DNA of 64,000 nucleotides, taken from the NCBI RefSeq assembly GCF_000526695.1, contig NZ_JAGO01000010.1:1-64000 (forward strand), read 5' to 3'. Numbering within the stretch: position 1 is the first letter of the stretch; each line of letters opens with the position of its first letter. This document shows positions 19,695 to 27,166 of this stretch, piece after piece. Origin of the DNA: Carnimonas nigrificans ATCC BAA-78 (GTDB taxonomy: Bacteria > Pseudomonadota > Gammaproteobacteria > Pseudomonadales > Halomonadaceae). Made by a program: the position numbers and the translations under genes. A model generated the notes under the pieces. The model worked only from the letters and a program-made list of their open reading frames with translations, was not told the DNA's origin and searched no databases.

Positions 19695-19774
19695 TCGTGA
19701 GTTTACGCTAGGGGGGAAGGTGGGCTGATATTGAATAGCACACGCTAGCCACTCAAATGGTACTAGCCCAACCA

Positions 19775-20223
19775 CTTCTAGACTGCCTATGCGGCAGCGC
19801 ACCATGACCGGCCTTGAGCCGGTTTTTTTGTGCCCTTTCTGAGCAGCCTGTGCGGCAGCGAACGCTTCACGTCGTCAAACAGCGCCTCTGAGACATTTCT
19901 GAGCTACCTGCGCGGCAGCGAACGTTGACCGCCTGCGTGAGTGCTGCAGAGCGATTTTCTAAGCTGCCTGCGCGGCAGCGCACATAAACAAAAGCCCCGG
20001 CGACTGTGGAGGTCATTTCTAAGCCGTCTGTGCGGCAGCGAACAGGATCGGAGCGCTGAATAATTATCGCGGGAATTTTCTAAGCTGCCTATACGGCAGC
20101 GCACGGCCCAACTGCGGGAATGGTTGGAGGTTCTACTTTCTGAGCTGCCTATACGACAGCGCACGAGCAAGACTGGGAGAATCGAGCGTCAGAGCTTTTC
20201 TGAGCTGCCTTACGGCAGCGCAC
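19775..20223 (-). CRISPR. CRISPR array 1, type I-F repeats, leaderless and degenerate
   Basis: Eight repeats of 27-28 nt and seven spacers of 32-33 nt, at 60-61 bp spacing. As read on the plus strand the repeats follow TTTCTGAGCTGCC..GGCAGCG(A/C)AC. This is the reverse complement of the type I-F repeat, so crRNA sense is the minus strand. Repeats begin at 19775, 19836, 19896, 19956, 20016, 20077, 20137 and 20197. All carry substitutions and the last lacks one base. Several end GCAC rather than GAAC. No copy of the main array's leader is seen at either end. Spacer 4 (19984-20015) is shared with array 2. The cas genes are about 15 kb away. Confidence 0.92.
19808..19830 (+). terminator. Terminator-like hairpin inside the first spacer of array 1
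   Basis: ACCGGC-CTTGA-GCCGGT followed by seven T sits inside the 33-nt first spacer. On the plus strand it would make a working rho-independent terminator, for example for read-through from pgsA. Confidence 0.6.
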
Positions 20224-20626
20224 AACTCAAAGCAAGAGCAACCTTTTGATTATTAAATAAAAGCTCTGCATTCAGCATCTCTCCCCTTTTCCTATCATTC
20301 AACTAACTTATTGATACTAAAGGCGCTTGAGCAATTAATGGGAAAAGGGTCGCCGAGAAAAAATGTTAGCAATGTATTTAAACTCTACAAGTCATAGCGG
20401 AAATCAATCAATATATCGCTGCTCAAAGGGGATTCATCAACGCTACCAGCACTGGAGACAGATTCTTGCGATAAAAAAAAGCCCGGCTAAAAAGCCGGGC
20501 CATAACAGGGATCATTGCAAGGGAACACTATGTGAGACGCCAGGATGCGTCGGAAGTTCCCCAATGATCTTAAATTGTTCGCTGCTGTCGCTGACAAGAG
20601 CAATATCAGCTCAGCAAGCTGGAATA
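20224..20626. other. Non-coding stretch between CRISPR array 1 and tRNA-Leu
   Basis: A 403-bp AT-richer stretch with no convincing gene. It contains the tRNA terminator at 20473. The part next to array 1 does not resemble the main array's leader. Confidence 0.4.
20473..20500 (-). terminator. Terminator of the tRNA Gly-Cys-Leu transcript
   Basis: On the minus strand GCCCGGC-TTTTTA-GCCGGGC is followed by eight T. It lies about 125 bp beyond the tRNA-Leu 3' end. Confidence 0.88.
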
Positions 20627-20956
20627 TGGTGCGGGCGGCGGGACTTGAACCCGCACGATCTTACGATCGAGAGATTTTCTTACCGGCTACGGCTTTCGCC
20701 GCCATTATCGCGATGAACGATCATGTTTGTGGTCTGGACTATCCCTTCATCATGGCCGCATAGCGACGTTAGATGCTGCCCGTCTAGTCTCTACACCTTC
20801 CCTGCCATCAATAGGTTTAGGGCTTGGCTCGGGATTGGCATCAGCCAGCGGCTATTAGCTTTCCCCGAATTTGAGCAGTTCTACATCCAGCGTTTCCACC
20901 GGTGCACTCAAGTTGTGGTTTAAGTCTCTTGTGTCTACCGATTCCACCACGCCCGC
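20627..20956 (-). tRNA. tRNA-Leu(UAA), interrupted by a group I intron
   Basis: The gene is split. The 5' exon is 20922-20956 (35 nt, GCGGGCGTGGTGGAATCGG...GAGACTT) and the 3' exon is 20627-20678 (52 nt, AAAATCTCTCGA... to the CCA). Joined, they make an 87-nt class II tRNA with a 7-bp acceptor stem (GCGGGCG/CGCCCGC), anticodon stem AGAGA/TCTCT and loop CTTAAAA (anticodon TAA). The intervening 243 nt is described separately. This is the counterpart of E. coli leuZ, but it lies 617 bp from tRNA-Cys. Confidence 0.92.
20679..20921 (-). other. Group I self-splicing intron in the tRNA-Leu(UAA) anticodon loop
   Basis: A 243-nt insertion follows U34 of the anticodon. This is the exact site used by the tRNA-Leu(UAA) group I introns of cyanobacteria and plastids. 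The exon ends in T and the intron ends in G, the classic group I borders. The minus-strand sequence contains GACGGGCAGC (R-like) and AGGGATAGTCCAGACC, matching the conserved S/P7 AAGATATAGTCC region. There is no ORF, so no homing endonuclease. The size matches known tRNA introns of 230-290 nt. The secondary structure was judged by eye only. Confidence 0.88.
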
Positions 20957-21573
20957 TTGAGTCGTCGACTATTGTGGACAAATTTATTCGCCACGTCTAG
21001 CGCTACCTTTCTCAACACGTTGATTTTTATCGGGATCAACCCACGCCTTTCAGCCCCTTAACGACGTCATATATGTTCAGGGCCATACCAAGTGCGGGTT
21101 AACTGCTATTAGCTGCTCTCCAAGAAGGCTACACACAGCCCAGCTCCCATCATAAAAAGATAAGCCAGACCATCATCCAACCCCACTCTAGCGAAGCGCT
21201 TATTACACTACACGGCCACCGCCTATAATATCACGCTCGAAGTAGGCAAAGCGTCAGCGAGAGAACACCCCGCAGGACTAAGCGCTGATATGCAGTGAGA
21301 GCACTTGCCAGCACGGAAAATAACGGTGCAGATCACTTAGTAATGCCATCCGCCCTATCACGGATAACAAACGGATAGCCTTTATAGCTATTGGTTGAAG
21401 GGCTGGTATTGAATATCACATCGCTTCACGGGAGGCTGGAAGCCATAGTCACTACATTGGCATCATCGCAAAGACGAGCTATTCGGTAAGAAGCAAAATT
21501 TCTGGAGGAAAAATAAATCCAAGCTTTCGAATGAGAGCTGGAATCAGATAATACAAGGAGGGAATTCCTGAAG
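20957..21573. other. 617-bp spacer between tRNA-Leu and tRNA-Cys without recognised genes
   Basis: In E. coli the corresponding tRNAs are tightly spaced, so this is an insertion or decayed sequence. No intact ORF, transposase trace or RNA gene was recognised. About 25 bases at 21399-21423 (GGGCTGGTATTGAATATC...) resemble 19723-19747 left of CRISPR array 1, which may mark an old duplicated junction. Confidence 0.4.
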
Positions 21574-21647
21574 TGGAGGCTGGAGTCGGAATCGAACCGG
21601 CGTACACGGAGTTGCAGTCCGCTGCATAACCACTCTGCCATCCAGCC
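21574..21647 (-). tRNA. tRNA-Cys(GCA)
   Basis: A 74-nt tRNA with encoded CCA. It reads GGCTGGATGGCAGAGTGG at the 5' end, the anticodon loop contains GCA (ACTGCAACT), the T arm is GGTTCGATTCC and the discriminator is U, as usual for Cys. It follows tRNA-Gly by 30 bp on the same strand. Confidence 0.95.
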
Positions 21648-21677
21648 TCACGATCTTTTCAAGATCAGCATACACAT

Positions 21678-21752
21678 TGGAGCGGGAAAGGAGATTCGAA
21701 CTCCCGACCCTCGCCTTGGCAAGGCGATGCTCTACCACTGAGCTATTCCCGC
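21678..21752 (-). tRNA. tRNA-Gly(GCC)
   Basis: A 75-nt tRNA with encoded CCA. It starts GCGGGAATAGCTCAGTGG, has the anticodon loop TTGCCAA (GCC) and T arm AGTTCGAATCT. It is the first gene of the Gly-Cys-Leu cluster. Confidence 0.95.
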
Positions 21753-22084
21753 TTGTGTACGAGGGCGAATTATACGGACTGGAGAGACATTGTCAACCGA
21801 AGTCGTTGCTTTGTGAGGAAAATATCTGTCTTCAGCTTTAACCTGCCAACAGCGACTCAGAACAGAGCGCTCCTGTGCGAGAGTGCCTGTTAGACCCGGC
21901 TATTCGAAGGTCCAGGCAAGGTGTTCACGGAAATTCAGCCTATTTTAAACAAGATATACCCCTTGAGACTGCCCAACAGATTAATGACAGCAGTGCTGCC
22001 GCCCTTGGACGGCAGCAGCTCCAGCATATACCACTGCTTTTATCATGCTTAACGGAATGACATCGGACTAACTCAGGCTCTTAC
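21753..22084. other. Intergenic region upstream of the tRNA cluster
   Basis: A 332-bp gap holding the tRNA promoter at 21769-21796. A hairpin GCTGCCG-CCCTTGGA-CGGCAGC near 21995-22017 lacks a T-run. No gene was recognised. Confidence 0.45.
21769..21796 (-). promoter_or_regulatory. Consensus sigma-70 promoter of the tRNA Gly-Cys-Leu cluster
   Basis: On the minus strand, perfect TTGACA (21791-21796) and TATAAT (21769-21774) hexamers are separated by 16 nt. A C/G-rich discriminator (TCGCCCTCG) follows, typical of stringently controlled stable-RNA promoters. The start should lie about 10 bp before the tRNA-Gly 5' end. Confidence 0.88.
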
Positions 22085-22288
22085 CTATTTTTTGACCCAC
22101 CCTTTGCCCGCCATGCAGTTATCAAAGGTTTCATCATTATCAGCCTGCTTCTGCATGACCTGGCATTGCGCGGTATCACTGCTTTTATCCTGAGAGGTGG
22201 CATCAGGCTTGACCCATTCACTGCCGCCGCAGGCAGAAAGCACGCACACGGAGAGAAGCCCAATAATCGAAAGCCCTAAATGTTTCAT
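22085..22288 (-). CDS. Small lipoprotein of unknown function
   Basis: A 67-residue protein with a lipoprotein signal peptide: MKHLG, a hydrophobic stretch, then the lipobox LSAC with the acylated Cys at residue 20. The mature part of 47 residues is charged and contains two further cysteines (QCQVM and DNCMAGKGW), which could form a disulfide in the periplasm. The CxxAGKGW ending recalls short entry-type lipoproteins, but no family was recognised. Confidence 0.75.
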   Translation of the reverse strand: MKHLGLSIIGLLSVCVLSACGGSEWVKPDATSQDKSSDTAQCQVMQKQADNDETFDNCMAGKGWVKK

Positions 22289-22841
22289 GTATAAGCCTCA
22301 CTAAAGCAAGTTGACCTAATGTTGAGCCTATGAATAAGCCGCGACTGCTGCATACGAACTACAGTCTATCTCCAAGGCCACATGCAAACTACTGCATTGC
22401 TGTATAAGTTTGTAATGAGCGGAAATTGTTAAAATTAACTTAAATAATCACACATATCAGTCGCTCGAAGATGAGGCAAATATCTCATAGGTATGTAACA
22501 ACTATATGTTTGTATAACAACATAGATGATCGCTGAGGGGAACGCATCATTTTCATCATCATGCTTCCACCGAGTTAACCCAGCATATGCGTGGCTCCAT
22601 CCAACATTCTGGTACCAACAAGGCCCGAGCTTCAGCCAAAAATACGCCGAGCAGCACAAGCGTGGAGTAACCGAAAATGTCGTGAACATTCGTGGGTGGA
22701 AAATAGAAAACAAAATGTTATATAGTTTCATTTTTAGCAGTAAAACTCACAGTGAGCGGTACTCCCTGATCCTCCAACGTCATCAACGCACACACGTAAT
22801 AATTTTTAATATCAATAACTTACCTGAGCTTTAGATACCCC
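22289..22841. other. AT-rich non-coding region before the acyltransferase-like gene
   Basis: A 553-bp stretch clearly AT-richer than the flanking chromosome. Open frames here have no recognisable content. It probably arrived with the gene at 22842, or is decayed sequence. A promoter-like AT-rich tract lies at 22700-22830. Confidence 0.4.
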
Positions 22842-24059
22842 ATGTCTGATTCAATTTCGGCAAAAGCGGCTCCTTCCGAGCCACTGGCTCCTAAAAAGGC
22901 CACGCAATTCTCACAGCGACTGAAGTCGATAGATGCGCTGAGGGGCCTGGTGATGATCTTCATGTTGCTGGACCATGTTCGGGAAACCTTTTTCCTGCAT
23001 GCTCAGGTAGCGGACCCAATGGTCGTAGATGAAACGCCGCCTGAGTTGTTCTTTAGCCGTATGCTTAGTCATTTGTGCGCACCGGTTTTTGTCTTTCTTA
23101 CAGGGCTTTCTGCCTGGCTATTTTCAATCAAAGCGGGCAATGGGCGTGCAGCGGTATCAACATTTTTACTCAAAAGAGGAATTTTTCTGGTTTTCCTAGA
23201 AGTCTCTCTGGTAAGTTTCGCGTGGACATTTGAATTTCCGCCCAGCACTCTCTATTTACAAGTCATCTGGGCCATTGGCTTAAGCATGATCGCGCTCTCT
23301 GCCATGGTATGGCTACCACGTACTGTGTTGATAATTATTGGTACCCTGATTGTCGCAGGTCATAATTTACTTGATGGTCTGCACTTCCCCATGGATCATA
23401 TTTTTCATGTTCCCTGGGCCATCCTTCATGATCGTAGTGTGCTCGATATAGCCAGCGTTATAAAACTGCGCACGTCTTACCCCGTACTTCCCTGGATTGG
23501 CGTTATCGCGCTCGGTTATGCGGCTGGGCCCCTTTTTACTCAAAGGGTTAACACCGCGCAGCGCCAAAAGGTGTTATGGATTAGCGGCTGGTCACTCATT
23601 CTCGGTTTTATTCTATTACGCATGGTCAACGTCTATGGAGACTCTCCCTGGGCGATGCACAGCTCAGTTATGGAAACAGTGATGAGTTTCTTCAACATCA
23701 CCAAATATCCACCATCACTACTGTTTATCATGCTGACGCTAGGTATTGGGCTACTCCTGCTCCGCTGGTTTGAAAAATTGCAGAATACCCACTCATTTGG
23801 TTTGCCATTGCCGCAGCTGATTACCTTTGGGGCTGCTCCCATGTTTTTCTATCTGTTCCACCTTTATATGCTGAAGTTGCTATATATTGCGGCTGTCGCT
23901 ATTTGGGGACTTAACCAGGGGAAGTATTTCGGTTTTGATTCCACCTGGGCAGTTTGGCTAACAACTATCTTATTGGCGGTGTTTTTTTACTATCCAGTAC
24001 GCACCTTCGCATCATTTAAGGCGCGTCGTCGGGATATTGCCTGGCTTAAGTATCTGTAA
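22842..24059 (+). CDS. DUF1624/heparan-alpha-glucosaminide acetyltransferase-like membrane protein
   Basis: A 405-residue inner-membrane protein with about 10 helices. The N-terminal motif RLKSIDALRGLVMIFMLLDHVRETFF, with the RG and DH residues, is typical of the acyltransferase-3-like superfamily that includes DUF1624 and HGSNAT-type proteins, which acylate envelope sugars. The substrate is unknown. Base composition is lower in GC than in neighbours, suggesting transfer. The ATG at 22842 fits the cytoplasmic N-terminus. Confidence 0.78.
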   Translation: MSDSISAKAAPSEPLAPKKATQFSQRLKSIDALRGLVMIFMLLDHVRETFFLHAQVADPMVVDETPPELFFSRMLSHLCAPVFVFLTGLSAWLFSIKAGNGRAAVSTFLLKRGIFLVFLEVSLVSFAWTFEFPPSTLYLQVIWAIGLSMIALSAMVWLPRTVLIIIGTLIVAGHNLLDGLHFPMDHIFHVPWAILHDRSVLDIASVIKLRTSYPVLPWIGVIALGYAAGPLFTQRVNTAQRQKVLWISGWSLILGFILLRMVNVYGDSPWAMHSSVMETVMSFFNITKYPPSLLFIMLTLGIGLLLLRWFEKLQNTHSFGLPLPQLITFGAAPMFFYLFHLYMLKLLYIAAVAIWGLNQGKYFGFDSTWAVWLTTILLAVFFYYPVRTFASFKARRRDIAWLKYL

Positions 24060-24084
24060 AATAACGTGATGCGAGTCTGTACTA

Positions 24085-24118
24085 GAAGCCCTGCCACAAG
24101 CGGGGCTTCCTGAGTTTT
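24085..24118. terminator. Terminator between the DUF1624 gene and hicB-like gene
   Basis: A 10-bp stem (GAAGCCCTGC / GCGGGGCTTC, one G-T pair) with a 5-nt loop is followed by a T-containing stretch on the plus strand. It separates two convergent genes. Confidence 0.7.
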
Positions 24119-24539
24119 ATAACGCTGTTTCGGTTGTCACTACCAATTGCTTACCCAGTGTCAGAATGGCGGAATCAAATACGTCCATTTTTATTGTATA
24201 ATTCACGTCCAGCAGACGGTCAATATGGGATGGATGAGTACCCATTCGATACGCCAGATCAGCGTTCGAAATCCCCTGAGCGACCATCTCGTTGGAAATA
24301 ATCACCTTAAACTCCGTAGCGGTTGGCACACGCACCCAGTGCTCCCCTTCCTGCTCGGCTGTTGATGCTGGCAAAGATTCGCGGTCGTCGATATAGATGC
24401 TAATAGTTGTTTCCAGCATCTCTACCGAGTTTTTCAGTGTTTCTTCTACCGTATCGCCAGCAGCAATGAATTTAGAGAGATCTCTACACGTAGCCATATA
24501 ACCGGCTGAATCAGGTGCCACCTGAATCGCGTATTTCAT
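24117..24539 (-). CDS. HicB-type antitoxin, orphan
   Basis: A 140-residue protein with an N-terminal HicB-type partial RNase H fold (YAIQVAPDSAGYMATCRDLSKFIAAGDTVEETLKNSVEML). Its C-terminal helix-turn-helix is ISNADLAYRMGTHPSHIDRLLD. HicB proteins neutralise the HicA mRNA interferase and repress their own operon. No HicA-sized ORF (about 60 residues with a dsRBD-like fold) was seen on either side, so the gene is an orphan antitoxin or regulator. Confidence 0.8.
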   Translation of the reverse strand: MKYAIQVAPDSAGYMATCRDLSKFIAAGDTVEETLKNSVEMLETTISIYIDDRESLPASTAEQEGEHWVRVPTATEFKVIISNEMVAQGISNADLAYRMGTHPSHIDRLLDVNYTIKMDVFDSAILTLGKQLVVTTETAL

Positions 24540-24676
24540 TTTGTACTCCTTTTGCGCTGTTCGATATTAGCCCTGCCCCAGAGTTATTCCAAGTACGTCT
24601 TTATCGTAAGAATCCGGTTTATCCCTGCCAGCCCGACAACGAACAGAGCAACAAGCAGACGTTGGTCGACTCCATT

Positions 24677-25124
24677 TTTCTGAACTGCCTGTACGGCAGC
24701 AAACTTGGTACCTGGGTACTGCCCCTCGCCGGGGTATTTCTGAGCCGCCTATGCGGCAGCGACTCCTCCATGAAATAATCGCTCTATCTCCACCTTTTTC
24801 TGAGCTGCCTGCGCGGCAGCGAACTAGCGGTGGCTGAATCTAACAAACGGGCACCATTTCTGAGCTGCCTGCGCGGCAGCGAACCGTGTTCCGTCATCGA
24901 CCACCGTTGTCGTGCGTTTCTGAGCTGCCTGCGCGGCAGCGAACGTCTGCTGCCGGTGGATAGCATCTAACTGAGTTTTCTGAGCTGCCTGCGCGGCAGC
25001 GAACGAGTCGTAAACCATTCCGTGGCTATCAGCACTTTTCTGAGCTGCCTGCGCGGCAGCGAACATAAACAAAAGCCCCGGCGACTGTGGAGGTCGTTTC
25101 TAAGCCGTCTGCTCGGCGGACAAC
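24677..25124 (-). CRISPR. CRISPR array 2, type I-F repeats
   Basis: Eight 28-nt repeats and seven 32-nt spacers at exact 60-bp spacing. Repeats start at 24677, 24737, 24797, 24857, 24917, 24977, 25037 and 25097. The five central repeats are identical to the main-array consensus (TTTCTGAGCTGCC..GGCAGCGAAC on the plus strand). The two leftmost and the rightmost are degenerate. crRNA sense is the minus strand, so a leader should lie on the right, but none is seen; instead a type I-E-like repeat begins 5 bp further on. The last spacer (25065-25096) and the first half of the following repeat match array 1. Confidence 0.95.
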
Positions 25125-25129
25125 AGATG

Positions 25130-25157
25130 CGGTTTTCCCCGCCCATGCGGGAAACTC
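25130..25157 (-). CRISPR. Solitary relic of a type I-E CRISPR repeat
   Basis: On the minus strand this 28-nt stretch reads GAGTTTCCCGCATGG then GCGGGGAAAACCG. It matches the 29-nt type I-E repeat reconstructed at 27167/27298 in this same window, with about three differences. It lies 5 bp from the end of I-F array 2. No second I-E repeat follows at the expected 61-bp distance. Confidence 0.7.
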
Positions 25158-25305
25158 TTTTGCTGGTGACGACAGACAAAAAGCGTTGCGGGAAGCGTCG
25201 GTAGTCTCATGCTCACTTTCCATCAAAGCCCTGCCACCATGGTTCCGTGCTTATTTTAAATGTAGTCGTGTAACTGCATGTGCTCGGGGAACTTCTGTAG
25301 TTGAA

Positions 25306-26220
25306 TTATTGCGTGCTCTTCCATTTCATTTCGGTTGAACTCAATTGCGCCTCAGCGCCTAGCGCAAATGCCTGGTTATTCCCATCGTGCCCCATCGCCA
25401 GACCCGCAAATACAGGAATGCCCAGTGGTGTCGCCCACTCCCTGAAAATGGGCAGAAGCTCAGGAGTATCACGCGGCCCCTTGCAGTCGGTGAATTCTCC
25501 CAGGCAAATTGCCTTGATCTGTGTGGTATCCACGCTTTGCAGAAGCTGCAGGAAGCTTCTTTCAAGAGCATAAAAAGCTTCTTTCACATCTTCCAATAGC
25601 AGAATGGTGGATTCCTTCAGTTTGAGAGCAGCAGGCGTTCCACAGAGCGAGGCGAGCACCGTGAGATTGCCGCCAGTCAACTTCCCCTCAATAACCTGTT
25701 CGGGGCCATTCTCAACGGCGAACTGGCCCGCTTCCCGAGAGACCGCTCGCCCAATGGAGGCGAGTGACTGCCAGCGCGTTGTTGAGGTCACATCGGGGTC
25801 AGCCAGTGTCAGTCTATTCAGCTCGGTAGCAGTGCTGCCGTGAATGGCCTTCAAGTCATGTGCATCAAAGGCGACCAGAAGCGCGGTCACATCAGAATAG
25901 CCGACCAAGGGAATTGAGCGTGCACGGGTGAGACGAGACCATTCGATATGTTCAATAAGCTGTGCTGCACCGTAGCCTCCCCGAAGACACCACACCGCGT
26001 CGATGTCCGGCTGTTCGAATGCCCAATACAGATCCTGCAAACGCTCCTCCGCACGACCAGCCAGATAACGATGACGATGGTTCAAATGGGGACTGGTGAC
26101 AGCTTTAATGCCCAGTGTTTTCATGCGCCGCAGGCATTGCTCATAGGCATCGGGCGTGGTGGCACCGGAGGGTGAAATCAGTGCAACCTTGCGCATCAAG
26201 GGCCAAAGCGTGGCGGTCAT
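25306..26220 (-). CDS. ldcA: LD-carboxypeptidase (peptidase family S66)
   Basis: LdcA removes the terminal D-Ala from murein tetrapeptides in the cytoplasm during peptidoglycan recycling. The 304-residue protein has the nucleophile Ser in the VGYSD segment, the WCLRGGYGA turn, the catalytic Glu near LLLEDVKEAFYALER, and a C-terminal GHDGNN with the catalytic His. The ATG at 26220 is preceded by GGAGAT. The gene lies between two I-F/I-E CRISPR relics, so its position may be the result of rearrangement. Confidence 0.92.
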   Translation of the reverse strand: MTATLWPLMRKVALISPSGATTPDAYEQCLRRMKTLGIKAVTSPHLNHRHRYLAGRAEERLQDLYWAFEQPDIDAVWCLRGGYGAAQLIEHIEWSRLTRARSIPLVGYSDVTALLVAFDAHDLKAIHGSTATELNRLTLADPDVTSTTRWQSLASIGRAVSREAGQFAVENGPEQVIEGKLTGGNLTVLASLCGTPAALKLKESTILLLEDVKEAFYALERSFLQLLQSVDTTQIKAICLGEFTDCKGPRDTPELLPIFREWATPLGIPVFAGLAMGHDGNNQAFALGAEAQLSSTEMKWKSTQ

Positions 26221-26402
26221 ATGTTATCTCCGGTAATAGCGAGCGGGCTGTCGCTGGCGAATGCGTAATTGTTCGTTACTTCCAAAAGGTAGCGTTCAGA
26301 GAGGAAGTATATTGCTGTTATGACGGTGACATGCTCGAATCGGCCGACGCTCAAATAGCATGGTTCTGATAAACTTGGTTTTCGATCAAGGAGTAAAACA
26401 CC

Positions 26403-26678
26403 ATGAGTGAAGAATATAGCGATACCAGCGACAGTGCACGAATCGCTGCCCTACAGGTAGGCTTCGCAGCGCTGCTTGAATTGGTGGGGCGCGATCATCC
26501 TGAGGTGCACTTTCGGGTGATTGAGTGCCTGCGCCAATCGGGAGAAATTCCTGACAATGCACCGTATCGGCGTGGGTTTTCAGAGCTGGCCGAGATGGTA
26601 GAAGGGCTTTCCGCGCAGCGTTCGCCCACCAGTGAAGCAGTGGTGGAAAATGATGAGCCTTCTACTACTAAAAACTAA
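26403..26678 (+). CDS. Conserved-type hypothetical protein
   Basis: A 91-residue acidic, soluble protein with no recognised domain. It has a helical central part (ARIAALQVGFAALLELVGRDHPEVHFRVIECL) and a low-complexity C-terminus. A purine-rich AAGGAGTAA precedes the ATG. It converges with the next gene and overlaps its end by 4 bp. Confidence 0.65.
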   Translation: MSEEYSDTSDSARIAALQVGFAALLELVGRDHPEVHFRVIECLRQSGEIPDNAPYRRGFSELAEMVEGLSAQRSPTSEAVVENDEPSTTKN

Positions 26679-26890
26679 GTACTGCTGCCTCCTGATACAT
26701 AGATGAGCGCCACCCCTAGCAACGCCGGCACCATGGCGATAAGACACAATAACAATAGCTTCCTCGCTTGCAGACGTCGCTGGTGGCGCAGGTAGGCGAT
26801 CAAATCAAGCAACACTATGGCGAGCGTTATCGCCATAGGGATCACCACAAACAGCATTCCGAGCACGTAATAGAAATGTGATAAAGGCAC
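26675..26890 (-). CDS. Small membrane protein with two helices
   Basis: A 71-residue protein with two predicted membrane segments (FYYVLGMLFVVIPMAITLAIV and LLLLCLIAMVPALLGVALIYV) joined by a very basic loop (LRHQRRLQARK). The GTG at 26890 is chosen because AGGAAG lies 6 bases upstream; an upstream ATG at 26914 has no ribosome binding site. The function is unknown. Confidence 0.6.
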   Translation of the reverse strand: MPLSHFYYVLGMLFVVIPMAITLAIVLLDLIAYLRHQRRLQARKLLLLCLIAMVPALLGVALIYVSGGSST

Positions 26891-27059
26891 AGTGCTTCCT
26901 TTCTGATAAATCACGCCATTTTAACGCGTCTGGTTCGCAGCGGCAGCTTTTGGTCGAAGAGGGGAGTGAAGCGCGGAAGTATCCGTGTGGCCCTGTCCAA
27001 TAGAGAATAGAAGAGAAGATAGAGCTGGTGCGCTTCGGAGGTTTTTTTTATAAGCCTTT

Positions 27060-27166
27060 GATTTAAAGCGTTTTTAACAAAAAGAAGTTGGTTAAAAATG
27101 AGCGGAATCGTTGGTGGAATTTGCACCAGCCATTTTTATCAAATAAAACAATCATGTAGGTTTAGA
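27060..27166 (+). promoter_or_regulatory. Probable type I-E CRISPR leader (relic)
   Basis: The AT-rich stretch contains GTTGGTGG about 57 bp before the repeat (27110-27117), then a T/A-rich stretch, and ends ATGTAGGTTTAGA next to GAGTTCCCCGC. From memory, the E. coli I-E leader has GTTGGTGGG at about the same distance and ends TACTTTTAGA before GAGTTCCCCGC. The match in order, spacing and end suggests a leader. No I-E cas genes lie near it. Confidence 0.6.

Noticed and set aside
24784-25179. ORFs with SLPRRQLRK repeats in array 2 and an FPAHAGNS peptide just beyond it
   Set aside because: They are translated CRISPR repeats. The latter did, however, point to the type I-E repeat relic.
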